Of a stretch of DNA of 55,915 nt, positions 26,093 through 34,683 are shown in pieces (the first letter of the stretch is position 1; every line of letters starts with the position of its first letter). A program made the translations under genes and the position numbers. Source of the DNA: DASUAO01 sp046484625. GTDB lineage: Bacteria > Actinomycetota > Acidimicrobiia > IMCC26256 > PALSA-555. Location: assembly GCA_046484625.1 (NCBI GenBank), contig JAWOIO010000043.1, positions 1 through 55,915 of the forward strand. The letters run 5' to 3'. The notes below the pieces were generated by a model. It saw only the letters and a list, made by a program, of their open reading frames with translations, ran no database searches and had not been told where the DNA came from.

Positions 26093-28219
26093 TCAGTAGG
26101 CGAGCAGGTGGCCGAGGTCGCGGGCGATGTCGGCGACCTGGGGAAGGACCGCGTGCTCGAGCGTCGGCTCGTAGCCGACCGGCGTGTCGGCCGCGGCGAG
26201 GCGCAGGACGGGCGCGTCGAGGTCCTCGAAGCACTCGTCGGCGATCCAGGCCGCTACCTCGGCCCCGAACCCGGCGGTCAGCGTGTCCTCGTGCAGGACG
26301 AGGACACGCCCGGTCCGCGCGACGGACTCCGCGACGATGTCTCGGTCCCAGGGCGCGATCGTGCGGAGGTCGATGAGGTCGACGCGGGAGCCCTCTGGAT
26401 CGACCTCCCGTGCCGCGAGCGCGGCGCGGTGCACGGTCGCACCCCACGTCACGATCGTCACCCTGTCCCCGTGGAGCACGTGCGCGCCCCGTCCGAACGG
26501 GAGCATCCAGTCGGGCGGAGGGAACGGGTCGCGGTTGTAGCCCTGCCGGTAGAGGTGCTTGTGCTCGAGGAACAGGATCGGGTCCTCACCGGCGAAGGCG
26601 GTGCGCATGAGTCCGGCGGCGTCGCGTGCACGCGACGGGAACGCGATGAGCAGTCCGGGAATGTGGGCGAAGATCGACTCGCCGCTCTGGGAGTGCCAGA
26701 TCGCCCCCCCGGTGAGGTAGCCGCCGATCGGGATGCGGATCACCGTGGGGCAGGTGAAGGCGCCGTTGCTGCGCCAGCGGATGGTCGCGGCCTCGGACCG
26801 GATCTGGGTCATCGCGGGCCACACGTAGTCGAAGAACTGGATCTCCGGGGACGGCCGGAGGCCACGAATGGCCTGCCCGACGGCGCGGCCGATGATGTTG
26901 GCCTCGGCGAGCGGCGTGTTGAAGCAGCGCGCCTGACCGAACGCGCGCTGGAGCCCGAAGGTGATTCCGAAGACGCCGCCCTTTCCCGGGACCTCGTCGA
27001 GCGCGCTCGGGTCGGCGTCGGCGACGTCCTCACCGAAGACACGGATGCGCTCGTCGGCGGCCATCCGCTCGTGGAGCGTCCGGCGGATCGCCTCGCCGAA
27101 GGTCACGGGCTCGGCATCGTCCGCGGCACCCGTTCCGGAGGGTTCCGCCTCGACGACCGGTGGGTCAGGAGGGAGGTCGACGACCGGGGGAGGTCCCACG
27201 AGGTGGTCGCGGACCGTGCTCGGGTCGGGTCGGGGCGACGCGAGCGCGCGCTGGGCAACTTCGGCCACCTCGGCGGTCGCGTCGGCTCGGATCTGTCGGG
27301 CCTCGTCCTCGGTGATCGCGCCGGAGTGGACCAGCTCGCGCTCGAGGACGTCGATCGGATCGTGCTCGGCCTCGTCGACGAGCTCCGCGTCGGGCCGGTA
27401 CTTCTTCTGGTCGTCGGAGAGTGAGTGGGAGTACGGGCGGGTGACGGTCGCGTGGATCAGCCCGGGGCCCTGGCCGGCCCGGACGCGGTGGACGGCGTCG
27501 GCGCCGAGGCGACGCGACTCGAAGTAGTCGCGGCCGTCGAGCTTCGTGACGTGGAGGCCGCGCACGCCGGCGACCATCTCGGAGATCGGGGCAGGCGCCT
27601 GGTCCGTCGCGCGCGTCGAGATCGCGTAGCCGTTGTCGGCGATCAGGAAGAGGACGGGCAGCGCCAGCCGGGCCGCGGAGCTGATGCTCTCCCAGAACTC
27701 GCCTTCTGACGTCGCTCCCTCCCCGAGGGACACGTACGTGACCTCGTCGCCGTGCGCGACGCACCCGGGAAGGTCACGACGCACGATGTAGCGCCCGGCT
27801 TCGGCGCACCCGACCGCGGGGAGGCACTGCGAGCCGGTGGGGCTGGACTGGGTGACGATGTGACGTGCGACATCGCCCCAGTGGCACGGCATCTGGCGGC
27901 CACCGGAGGCCGGGTCGTCGGCCGAGCCGACCGCCTGCAGGAGCAGGTCGAGCGGCGGCACACCCAGCCCGAGGACCAGCGCGCGGTCCCGGTAGTAGGG
28001 GAAGAACCAGTCGTAGCCGGGCCGCAGCTCCCGGGCGAGGGCAAGGAGCAGCGCCTCGTGCCCGGCGCCGGAGATCTGGAAGAAGACCCGGCTCTGCTGG
28101 CGCAGCGTGATCTCGCGGTCGTCGAGCGCTCTCGAGACGCACGCCAGCCGGAAGTCGGCGACGGCCTCGTCAAGGGCGATCCCGCGATGGTGACCACTGG
28201 TCCGGTCGAGCGAGCGCAC
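26093..28219 (-). CDS. Fused 2-oxoacid dehydrogenase E1 alpha-beta (branched-chain/pyruvate type)
   Basis: 708 residues. Residues about 1-330 are an E1-alpha: thiamine-diphosphate motif GEGATSEGEFWESI...NGYAIS, the segment PYYRDR, and the SHSLSDDQKKYRP loop. After a Pro-rich linker (about 350-380), residues 380-708 are an E1-beta: FGEDV, FNTPLAEANIIG, PIGGYLTGGAIWHSQS, and LRTIAPWD. Two-gene E1s are usual; here they form one chain. GTG 28219 is chosen because family similarity starts there and TAGGCT lies 8 bases upstream; the frame open to 29311 is shadow. It decarboxylates a 2-oxoacid and transfers the acyl to lipoyl on E2. The substrate is not clear, perhaps branched-chain. Confidence 0.88.
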   Translation of the reverse strand: MRSLDRTSGHHRGIALDEAVADFRLACVSRALDDREITLRQQSRVFFQISGAGHEALLLALARELRPGYDWFFPYYRDRALVLGLGVPPLDLLLQAVGSADDPASGGRQMPCHWGDVARHIVTQSSPTGSQCLPAVGCAEAGRYIVRRDLPGCVAHGDEVTYVSLGEGATSEGEFWESISSAARLALPVLFLIADNGYAISTRATDQAPAPISEMVAGVRGLHVTKLDGRDYFESRRLGADAVHRVRAGQGPGLIHATVTRPYSHSLSDDQKKYRPDAELVDEAEHDPIDVLERELVHSGAITEDEARQIRADATAEVAEVAQRALASPRPDPSTVRDHLVGPPPVVDLPPDPPVVEAEPSGTGAADDAEPVTFGEAIRRTLHERMAADERIRVFGEDVADADPSALDEVPGKGGVFGITFGLQRAFGQARCFNTPLAEANIIGRAVGQAIRGLRPSPEIQFFDYVWPAMTQIRSEAATIRWRSNGAFTCPTVIRIPIGGYLTGGAIWHSQSGESIFAHIPGLLIAFPSRARDAAGLMRTAFAGEDPILFLEHKHLYRQGYNRDPFPPPDWMLPFGRGAHVLHGDRVTIVTWGATVHRAALAAREVDPEGSRVDLIDLRTIAPWDRDIVAESVARTGRVLVLHEDTLTAGFGAEVAAWIADECFEDLDAPVLRLAAADTPVGYEPTLEHAVLPQVADIARDLGHLLAY

Positions 28220-28227
28220 CGGTCGCG

Positions 28228-28273
28228 AGCCTACGGCGCACCGGCACGCGGCACGAGCAGGGGTCGGTACCGT
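28228..28273. promoter_or_regulatory. Divergent promoters for the E1 and E2 genes
   Basis: Minus: TAGGCT (28233-28228), 8 bases, GTG 28219. Plus: TACCGT (28268-28273), 6 bases, GTG 28280. The 60-base gap is the whole control region, so the two halves of the complex are probably controlled together. Confidence 0.55.
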
Positions 28274-28279
28274 GGGGTC

Positions 28280-29254
28280 GTGCGATCGCCATCGGCGGGC
28301 TTCCTGTCCCCGGTCGTCCGGCGCCTGGGTGCCGAGCTGGGGATCGACCCTGCGCAGCTTGCCGGAACCGGCCGCGGGGGACGGGTCACGCGCGACGACG
28401 TGCTGCGCGCTGCGGCGGCGCCCGGCGCCACATCGGGCACTGCCCCCGTCGACACCATCGACGGACCGACGCCCGCCCCACCGACGCCCGCCCCACTGGC
28501 GCCCGCCCCACCGGCTGGCCCTCCACCGTCTGGCCCTCCACCGTCTGGCGGAGCGATCCCGTTCTCGAAGCTCCGCCGGCAGATGGCGACCCGGCTCGTC
28601 GCGGCGAAGCGCTCGGCGGCCCATGCGTTCTGCTCGACCGAGGTCGATGTGCAGGCGATCGAGCGGGTCCGCGCCGCCTACGGACCGAGCTTCCGGGTCG
28701 AAGAGGGCTTCTCGCTCACGTACCTCCCGTTCTTCGCGCGGGCGACGGTCCACGCGCTGCGCGAGTTCCCGCGCCTCAACGGGACGGTCGGGGAGGACGA
28801 GCTCCGCATCTCGGGGGCGGTCCACCTCGGGATCGCGGTGGATCTCGACGGCGAGGGCCTGCTCGTCCCGGTGGTCCACGACGCCGGGACGAAGGGCCTG
28901 CGTCTGCTCGCGCGGGAGATCGTCGACCTCGCGCGTCGTGCGCGTGCCGGCGCGCTGCGGCCCGACGACGTGAGCGGCGGGACGTTCACCGTGACCAATC
29001 CCGGCCCGTTCTCGACCGTGGTGTCGGTCCCGATCATCAACGCGCCGCAGGTCGGGATCCTCGCGACCGACGCGGTCCGCCGCCTCCCCGTGGTCGTCGA
29101 GCGCGACGGTGCCGACGGGATCGGTATCCACTCGGTCGCGACGATCGGGCTGTCCTTCGACCACCGGGCGGTCGACGGTGCCTACGCGGCGTCGTTCGTG
29201 CGCCGAGTCGGCGAGATCCTCGTGCGCCACCCCTGGGCCGCCGAGCTCGTCTGA
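28280..29254 (+). CDS. 2-oxoacid dehydrogenase E2 acyltransferase without a lipoyl domain
   Basis: 324 residues. Starts directly with the peripheral-subunit-binding domain (SPVVRRLGAELGIDPAQL, GTGRGGRVTRDD), then a Pro/Ala linker (about 46-90) with small DNA repeats, then the catalytic domain (about 92-324) ending with DHRAVDG, whose His about 295 is catalytic. The N-terminal lipoyl domain (with DKA or similar lysine motif) present in normal E2s is absent, and the sequence upstream in frame is not lipoyl-like. The acyl carrier must come from another protein. Transcribed divergently from its E1. Confidence 0.88.
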   Translation: MRSPSAGFLSPVVRRLGAELGIDPAQLAGTGRGGRVTRDDVLRAAAAPGATSGTAPVDTIDGPTPAPPTPAPLAPAPPAGPPPSGPPPSGGAIPFSKLRRQMATRLVAAKRSAAHAFCSTEVDVQAIERVRAAYGPSFRVEEGFSLTYLPFFARATVHALREFPRLNGTVGEDELRISGAVHLGIAVDLDGEGLLVPVVHDAGTKGLRLLAREIVDLARRARAGALRPDDVSGGTFTVTNPGPFSTVVSVPIINAPQVGILATDAVRRLPVVVERDGADGIGIHSVATIGLSFDHRAVDGAYAASFVRRVGEILVRHPWAAELV

Positions 29255-29276
29255 GCGTTCACCGGCTCCGGCATCG

Positions 29277-29329
29277 GGCTTCTCGGCACGCTGATCGTTG
29301 CTCTGCAACAACGAACGTGCCGAGAAGCC
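29277..29329. repeat. Palindromic intergenic element, copy C
   Basis: The best copy: 14-bp perfect arms (29277-29290, 29316-29329; GGCTTCTCGGCACG and its complement) with inner hairpin GTTGC-TCT-GCAAC. It lies between two convergent genes, where a two-way terminator is expected. Confidence 0.92.
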
Positions 29330-29333
29330 TGGC

Positions 29334-29687
29334 TCAGGCGACCGTCCCGGGGCGGCCGTCGTCGGTCTCGGTGACGATGGGGAAGCCCGCCGCGGCCCAC
29401 GCCTGCATGCCGCCGGCGATGTTGCTGGCGTCGTAGCCCGCCTGGACGAGCGCCTGGGTCACCGTGCCCGAGCGGTTCCCCGAGCGGCAGATCACGACGA
29501 CGGGCCTGTCGGTGGGCAGCTCGGCTTGTCGCGCCTGGATCTCACCTATCGGGATCCATGCGGCCCCTGCGGCGTGGCCCGTGTGCCACTCGACCGGCTC
29601 GCGCACGTCGAGCAGCACCGCGCCGGACTCGACCTGCTCCCGAGCGGTCGCCACGTCGACGGTGGGGACCGCGTCGTCCGCGCTCAT
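29334..29687 (-). CDS. Single-domain rhodanese
   Basis: 117 residues. Sulfurtransferase with active loop CRSGNRSG (Cys67), DVREPVEW and GGMQAWAAAGFP. It takes sulfane sulfur onto the Cys. ATG 29687 overlaps the stop of the upstream persulfide dioxygenase-like gene by 4 bases, so both work together in sulfide/persulfide handling. A longer open frame (to 30164) is shadow. Confidence 0.9.
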   Translation of the reverse strand: MSADDAVPTVDVATAREQVESGAVLLDVREPVEWHTGHAAGAAWIPIGEIQARQAELPTDRPVVVICRSGNRSGTVTQALVQAGYDASNIAGGMQAWAAAGFPIVTETDDGRPGTVA

Positions 29688-31072
29688 GCGTTGGTGCCCG
29701 CAACCTCGTGACGCCACGCCTCGAAGCCGCCGAGCACGTCGGACACGTCGGTGAACCCGCGAGTGGCGAGCACGCTCGCGCCGACCGCTGATCGACCGCC
29801 GCCCGCGCAGTACACGACGGTCGGCGCACTCGGGTCGAGCTCGGCGATCGCGTCCAGCAGGCGGGGGAGCGGCGTCTCGTGCGCGCCCGGGACCGTGCCG
29901 AGCGCCGTCTCGCCGGGGTCGCGGACGTCGAGCACCTGGAGTGAGTCGACGTTCGAGCGCCGGTCCTCCAGCTCGCGCGCCGTCATGCGCGAGGAGCGCT
30001 GGGTCGCCTCGGGGTGACTGGACAGGGTGACGAGCGCGTCGGTGAGGAACCCGGCGACGCGATCGAACCCGATGCGACCGAGACGGACCTTGGCCTCGAG
30101 CTCGGTGCCCGGGTTGCCGACGAGCACGATGCGGTCGGCGTGGTCGAGCACGTCGCCGGTCCACTCGGAGAACCGACCGCCGAGCGACACGTTGATCGAG
30201 CCGCGCAGGTGCCCGGCGGCGAAGTCCATGGGGTCCCGTGTGTCGAGGACCGCGGCGCCGTCGCGCTGGGCGGCGAGCACGGCGTCGAGGTCCATCGGTG
30301 GCGGCGATTGCTCCTCGTCGAGGGTGGGTCGCGCCTCGCGGTTGCGGGCGGCGTCGAAGGCGAAGTAACCGGGCGCGGTGGGCTGCCCTTCGGTCACCAC
30401 CGCGACGAACTCCTCCTCGGTCATGGGCTGGAGGGCGTAGTTCACGAGGCGCTGCTCACCGATGGTCGACTGCTTCTCGGTCGAGAGCTGCTTCCCGCAG
30501 GCGGAGCCGGCACCGTGCGCGGGGAACACCCGGGTCTCGTCGGGGAGCGTGAGGAGGCGCTCGTGCAACGAGTGGTACAGCTTGCGTCCCAGCTCGTCGG
30601 CCGTCACACCGATCGAGGACAAGAGGTCGGGGCGACCGACGTCGCCGATGAACAGTGTGTCGCCGGTGAGCACCGCGTACGGGACGTCGTCGTCGACGTG
30701 TTCGAACACGACGATGCTGATGGACTCCGGCGTGTGGCCCGGGGTGGCCCGGATCTCGAGCGTGACGTCGCCGAGCGACAGCCGGGTGTCGTCGGCGAGC
30801 GGCTCGTAGTCGAACCCGATGCCGGTTGCCGCGTCGCCGTAGGAGATGACCGCGCCGGTCTGCTCCGCGAGCTCGAGGTGTCCGGACAGGAAGTCGGCGT
30901 GGACATGCGTCTCGAGGACCCGTTCGATCGTGAGCCCCTGTGCGGCGGCGTCGGCGACGTACTGCGAGACGTCGCGCTGTGGGTCGACGACGACGGCACG
31001 GCCGCTCGTCTCGTCGCCGACGAGGTACGACGCGTGCGAGAGGCAGTCGAGGTAGTACTGCGTGAAGATCAT
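29684..31072 (-). CDS. ETHE1/Blh-type persulfide dioxygenase fused to two rhodanese domains
   Basis: 462 residues. Residues 1-240: metallo-beta-lactamase fold with THVHADFLSGH (His56, His58, Asp60, His65), a TPGHTPESI loop, TGDTLF and FPAHG, like ETHE1 persulfide dioxygenases, which oxidise glutathione persulfide to sulfite. Residues about 260-350: rhodanese domain whose active-site position reads VGNPGTE, with no Cys, so it is inactive. Residues about 375-462: second rhodanese with Cys422 (VVYCAGGGRS). ATG 31072 has GGAG upstream; the longer frame to 31126 runs into a hairpin. Coupled to the rhodanese that follows. Confidence 0.88.
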   Translation of the reverse strand: MIFTQYYLDCLSHASYLVGDETSGRAVVVDPQRDVSQYVADAAAQGLTIERVLETHVHADFLSGHLELAEQTGAVISYGDAATGIGFDYEPLADDTRLSLGDVTLEIRATPGHTPESISIVVFEHVDDDVPYAVLTGDTLFIGDVGRPDLLSSIGVTADELGRKLYHSLHERLLTLPDETRVFPAHGAGSACGKQLSTEKQSTIGEQRLVNYALQPMTEEEFVAVVTEGQPTAPGYFAFDAARNREARPTLDEEQSPPPMDLDAVLAAQRDGAAVLDTRDPMDFAAGHLRGSINVSLGGRFSEWTGDVLDHADRIVLVGNPGTELEAKVRLGRIGFDRVAGFLTDALVTLSSHPEATQRSSRMTARELEDRRSNVDSLQVLDVRDPGETALGTVPGAHETPLPRLLDAIAELDPSAPTVVYCAGGGRSAVGASVLATRGFTDVSDVLGGFEAWRHEVAGTNA

Positions 31073-31083
31073 TGGGCTCCGTC

Positions 31084-31126
31084 TTGGCGTCAGGAACCCG
31101 CTCTCAGGGCGGGTTCCTGACGCCAA
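31084..31126 (-). terminator. Perfect 18-bp hairpin
   Basis: Arms TTGGCGTCAGGAACCCGC (31084-31101) and its exact complement (31109-31126) with a 7-base loop, 18 bases past the stop of the acyl-CoA synthetase gene and just before the dioxygenase start. It has no T-run. The unusual length and perfection suggest a REP-like element or a strong terminator. Confidence 0.75.
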
Positions 31127-31144
31127 AGGTAGACGCGGGGCCGG

Positions 31145-32725
31145 TCAGCCGCCGATGCGGGCGCGGGCCACCTCGCGGAGGCGGCGGTAGTCGGCCTTGC
31201 CGGCCGCCGATCGATCGAGGGTGTCGAGCAGGACGACGTGGCGGGGTCGCTTGTAGCCGGAGAGCCGACCGCGACACCACTCCACGATGTCGGCCGACAG
31301 CTCCTCGGCGTCGAGACCCGGCGTCGCGACCACGAGCGCGACGACCTGCTCGCCGAACCGCTCGTCGGGCACACCGACCACGAGGCAGTCGACGATCTCG
31401 TCGTGCTCCCGGAGCAGGAGCTCCACCTCCTCGGGGTACACCTTCTCGCCACCGGTGTTGATGCACGCCGAGCCGCGGCCGAGGAGCCGGATCGCACCGT
31501 CGGCGTCGACCGTCGCGTAGTCGCCGGGGATCGAGTACCGGACACCGTCGACGACGCGAAACGTCGCTGCGGTCTTCTCCTCATCCCCGTGGTATCCGAG
31601 TGGGATCGGCCCGGTCACCGCGACGAGCCCCACCTCGTCACTCCCGGGAGTCACCGGGGCGTTGGTCTCCTCGGACAGCACCGTGACGCGGTCGTCCACC
31701 GAGAAGCGCGCCGGCCGGATCTCGGTACCGGAACGGATGGCGGTGCGCGACATCAGACCCTCCGAGGCGCCGAGGGAGTCGATGAGGGTCAGGTCCGGCG
31801 CGTGGGCGAGGAGGCCGGCCTTCACATCGGGGCTCCACGTGACGCCCGACGACGTGATCGCACGGAGCGCACCGAGGTCCCATCGGTCGGGATGCTCGTC
31901 GAGCTCATCGAGGAGCGGGCGGGCGAAGACGTCACCGACGATCGTGAGCACCGCGACTTCGTGCGCGACCACCTGGTCCCAGAGCAACGTCGCGTCGAGT
32001 CCGACGCGGTCGACGAGTACGACCGTGCCGCCGCCGGAGAGCGTGGACAAGGCGATGAACAGCCCGGTCCCGTGCATCAGCGGACACGCGGGCAGGCACG
32101 TGCCCGTTCGCTTGCCGGCTCGGGCGGCGGCGATCGGGTCGGGCGGCTCGCTGGCGGGCCGTCCCATCTGCCAGAGCGCGCGGTAGAGGTCGTCGTTGCG
32201 CCACATCACGCCCTTGGGCATGCCGGTCGTGCCGCCGGTGTAGAGCAGCATCAGGTCGTCGCCGTCGGGCGACCGGTCCTGCCACGGCCCGGACGGGTTG
32301 GCGGCCGCGAGCGCGGCTTCGTAGTCGGCGCCCGTCTGGAGCACGGCCACCTCGCTACCGATCCGGGCCACGGCGTCACGGACCGCGGGCGCGAACTCGG
32401 GATCGTGGACGATCGCCCGGGCTCCGCTGTTCTCGAGCACGTACCGGACCTCGTCGGCGACGTACCGGTAGTTCACGTTGACGGGTGCGGCGCCGATGCG
32501 CAGCGCCGCGAAGAACGTCTCGAGGTACTCGGGGCGGTTGGTGGCGTCGATCGCGACCTTGTCGCCCGGTCGAACCCCGAGGTCCCACAGGTGGCTCGCG
32601 AGGCGGCCCGAGCGGTCCGAGAACGCGCCCCACGTGATGCGCCGGTCCCCGCAGATCAGCGCGTCGCGATCAGGCACGACCTCGGCGATGCCCGTCCAGG
32701 TGGCGGCGAAGCTCCAGCCCGGCAT
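31145..32725 (-). CDS. Acyl-CoA synthetase (AMP-forming, FadD-like)
   Basis: 526 residues. Activates a carboxylic acid with ATP and CoA. Motifs: P-loop-like YTGGTTGMPKGV, GASEG (A5), GDYATVDADGAIRLLGRG, and C-terminal GYKRPRHV...AAGKADYRRLR with the catalytic Lys. It resembles the actinobacterial FadD group that acts on fatty acids, steroid side chains or related acids. ATG 32725 with leaderless TACCCT. Divergent from the MpaB-like gene. Confidence 0.9.
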   Translation of the reverse strand: MPGWSFAATWTGIAEVVPDRDALICGDRRITWGAFSDRSGRLASHLWDLGVRPGDKVAIDATNRPEYLETFFAALRIGAAPVNVNYRYVADEVRYVLENSGARAIVHDPEFAPAVRDAVARIGSEVAVLQTGADYEAALAAANPSGPWQDRSPDGDDLMLLYTGGTTGMPKGVMWRNDDLYRALWQMGRPASEPPDPIAAARAGKRTGTCLPACPLMHGTGLFIALSTLSGGGTVVLVDRVGLDATLLWDQVVAHEVAVLTIVGDVFARPLLDELDEHPDRWDLGALRAITSSGVTWSPDVKAGLLAHAPDLTLIDSLGASEGLMSRTAIRSGTEIRPARFSVDDRVTVLSEETNAPVTPGSDEVGLVAVTGPIPLGYHGDEEKTAATFRVVDGVRYSIPGDYATVDADGAIRLLGRGSACINTGGEKVYPEEVELLLREHDEIVDCLVVGVPDERFGEQVVALVVATPGLDAEELSADIVEWCRGRLSGYKRPRHVVLLDTLDRSAAGKADYRRLREVARARIGG

Positions 32726-32732
32726 GGGGAGC

Positions 32733-32738
32733 AGGGTA
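32733..32738 (-). promoter_or_regulatory. Leaderless -10 box of the acyl-CoA synthetase gene
   Basis: TACCCT, 7 bases, ATG 32725. Confidence 0.55.
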
Positions 32739-32781
32739 GGCGCGGTGCCAACCGCAGCGTCCCGGCCCGCGATGATGGTGC

Positions 32782-33714
32782 ATGGCCATCGCCAAGATCC
32801 CGCGAGCCTTCGCCGAGGCCCTCGCCGGCACCGTCACGGGGGTCGTCACCGACACGACCAGGGCGGTGCGCGACGGGGTCGCGCGGTCTGTCCGCCTGCG
32901 ACTGGTCGAGGACCCGGCCGGGCCCATGGTCGAGACGCACGGCGACGTCGGGTGGTTCGGCCCCGACTCGGTCGCCTGGCGAGTGCATGCCGACCTCTCG
33001 ACGGTCACGGGTGGCCTGCGGGCGCTCTTCTATCAGACGCTCCATCCACTGGCGATGGCGGGGATCGCCGATCACTCCGACTACCGCCGCGATCCTTGGG
33101 GTCGCCTGCGCCGCACTGCGCAGTTCGTGGCGGCGACCACCTACGGCACCAGCGAGGAGGCCGAGGCCGCGGTTGCCCGCGTGCAGCGCGTCCACGAGCA
33201 CGTGCGCGGTACCTCGGCAGACGGGCGCGCGTACTCGGCCGACCGCCCGGATCTGCTCGCATGGGTGCACGCCACGGAGGTCGACAGCTTCCTCGCGGCC
33301 TACCGCCGGTACGGCCCCGGGCTCGACGACTCCGATGCCGACCGCTACGTCGACGAGATGGCCGTGGTCGCGCGCGCCTTCGGCGCCGACCCGGTGCCCA
33401 CCACGGCGGCTGAGCTACGCGCCGTACTCGAGTCCTACGACCTCCACGCGACGCGACAGACCCGGGAGACCGTGCGCTTCCTGCTGACCCCGCCGCTCCC
33501 GCTCGCCGCCCGTCCCACCTACGGACTCATCGCGACCGCGGCCGTCGAGCTGCTGCCGTGGTCGGCGCAGCGGGAGCTGCGCCTCGTCGTACCCCCGGTC
33601 GCCGGACCGTTGGGCGTGCGCCCCGCGACCCGGGCGCTGCTCGGGACGTTGCGCTGGGCGCTCGGAACGTCTCCGGCGCTCGCAGCCGCGCACGCGCGGG
33701 CGGCGAGCCACTGA
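32782..33714 (+). CDS. Oxygenase MpaB / DUF2236 family protein
   Basis: 310 residues. DUF2236 pattern: early WRVHADLSTVTGGLRALFYQTLHPLAMAGIADHS, then TTYGTSEEAEAAVARVQRVHEHVRG and WVHATEVDSFLAAYRRYG; the conserved His and Arg residues are thought to coordinate haem or metal. The fungal relative MpaB cleaves lipid-linked chains; bacterial members also include latex-clearing proteins. Substrate unknown. ATG 32782 has GATGAT 5 bases upstream as a weak -10. It lies between an acyl-CoA synthetase and lipid genes. Confidence 0.85.
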   Translation: MAIAKIPRAFAEALAGTVTGVVTDTTRAVRDGVARSVRLRLVEDPAGPMVETHGDVGWFGPDSVAWRVHADLSTVTGGLRALFYQTLHPLAMAGIADHSDYRRDPWGRLRRTAQFVAATTYGTSEEAEAAVARVQRVHEHVRGTSADGRAYSADRPDLLAWVHATEVDSFLAAYRRYGPGLDDSDADRYVDEMAVVARAFGADPVPTTAAELRAVLESYDLHATRQTRETVRFLLTPPLPLAARPTYGLIATAAVELLPWSAQRELRLVVPPVAGPLGVRPATRALLGTLRWALGTSPALAAAHARAASH

Positions 33715-33761
33715 CCGGTCGGTCGACGCGCGCCCGCGGGGCGCCGTCCCGGTGCCGGCGG

Positions 33762-34610
33762 TCAGCTCGGAAGGGCGTAGCGGACAGGGACCAGCTCGAC
33801 CGGTGTCGGCTTGCGGCCCGCGGCGTCCACGCCGCTGGGGAGCGGGAGTGCTCGCACGGCCGCAACTGTCCGCTGGGCGTCCCAGCCCGAGTACGCGACG
33901 CCCGCCACGGGCACGAAGCCGGCGCCCCAGCGGGCGAGGAGCCGGGCCGTGACCATCTTGACCATGCCGCGGGTGGCGTGGCGGGTGACGTGACCTGACG
34001 CCGCGGTCGATCCCGTCATGGCCGCGATGACGTCGCTTGCCACCTGTTGGGGATCGGGCTCGAGTCCGGCCGCCTCGAGGTCGTGGACGCGCAGCGACGC
34101 GGCGACGTAGATCTCGACCGACAGTGCGACCAGGTTCGCGCCGATCGCCAGTGGCAGGGTTGCGGGAACGGTCGTCCCGGCCGACACCAGTGCGACGAGC
34201 GCTTGGGCCTCTTCGCCGGCCGCCGCCAGCCCACCGGCCGCGGCGAGGATCCCTCGCGCGCTCGCATCGCGCTGCACCGGGAGGGGGTTCGCGACGAAGA
34301 TCGGGGTCACGATCGTGAGCAGACGCTCGGCCTCGGTCTCCACGACCGCGTTCGCTCGCGCCGGGTTGCGGATCGTGCGCAGCGCGTACAGCGACTTGCC
34401 GATCTCGGGGAGGGCTTCGCGCGGCAACGACCGCAGCATCGTCGTCGTGCCGTCGCGCAGCCGGGCGGCGGCGACCGCGCCGGAGTCACCCGCCACACGG
34501 GCCTTGTCGGTGAGGGAGCGCAGTGGTCGAGCGAGGTCGCGCGCGACGAGCCGCGTCGCGCTTGCGACATCGCGCGCCGCATCAGTGGCCTTGGTCGTCG
34601 GAATCTGCAC
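33762..34610 (-). CDS. Hypothetical helical protein (possibly EcsC-like)
   Basis: 282 residues, mostly helical, with Gly/Ala-rich segments (ILAAAGGLAAAGEEAQALVALVSAG, and TLPLAIGANLVALSVEIYVA) that could lie in or on a membrane. The latter resembles the ATLPG...LALELRLI pattern of EcsC proteins, but weakly. GTG 34610 is chosen because AGGGGG lies 6 bases upstream; the frame opens 5 codons earlier at GTG 34625. Function unknown. Convergent with the MpaB gene. Confidence 0.6.
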   Translation of the reverse strand: MQIPTTKATDAARDVASATRLVARDLARPLRSLTDKARVAGDSGAVAAARLRDGTTTMLRSLPREALPEIGKSLYALRTIRNPARANAVVETEAERLLTIVTPIFVANPLPVQRDASARGILAAAGGLAAAGEEAQALVALVSAGTTVPATLPLAIGANLVALSVEIYVAASLRVHDLEAAGLEPDPQQVASDVIAAMTGSTAASGHVTRHATRGMVKMVTARLLARWGAGFVPVAGVAYSGWDAQRTVAAVRALPLPSGVDAAGRKPTPVELVPVRYALPS

Positions 34611-34683
34611 GTGATTCCCCCTCACGTCGTGTGGATTCTTCGTGCTCAGGGGTACAACACCGCGGAACCGGAATGAGTTCCCG

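Noticed and set aside
28220..29311. N-terminal extension of the E1 gene, about 364 codons
   Set aside because: It is antisense to the E2 gene, has no family likeness, and a GTG with a -10 box sits at the true domain start.
34610..34625. Upstream GTG 34625 as start of the hypothetical gene
   Set aside because: It would place the strong AGGGGG ribosome site inside the coding region; GTG 34610 has the right spacing.
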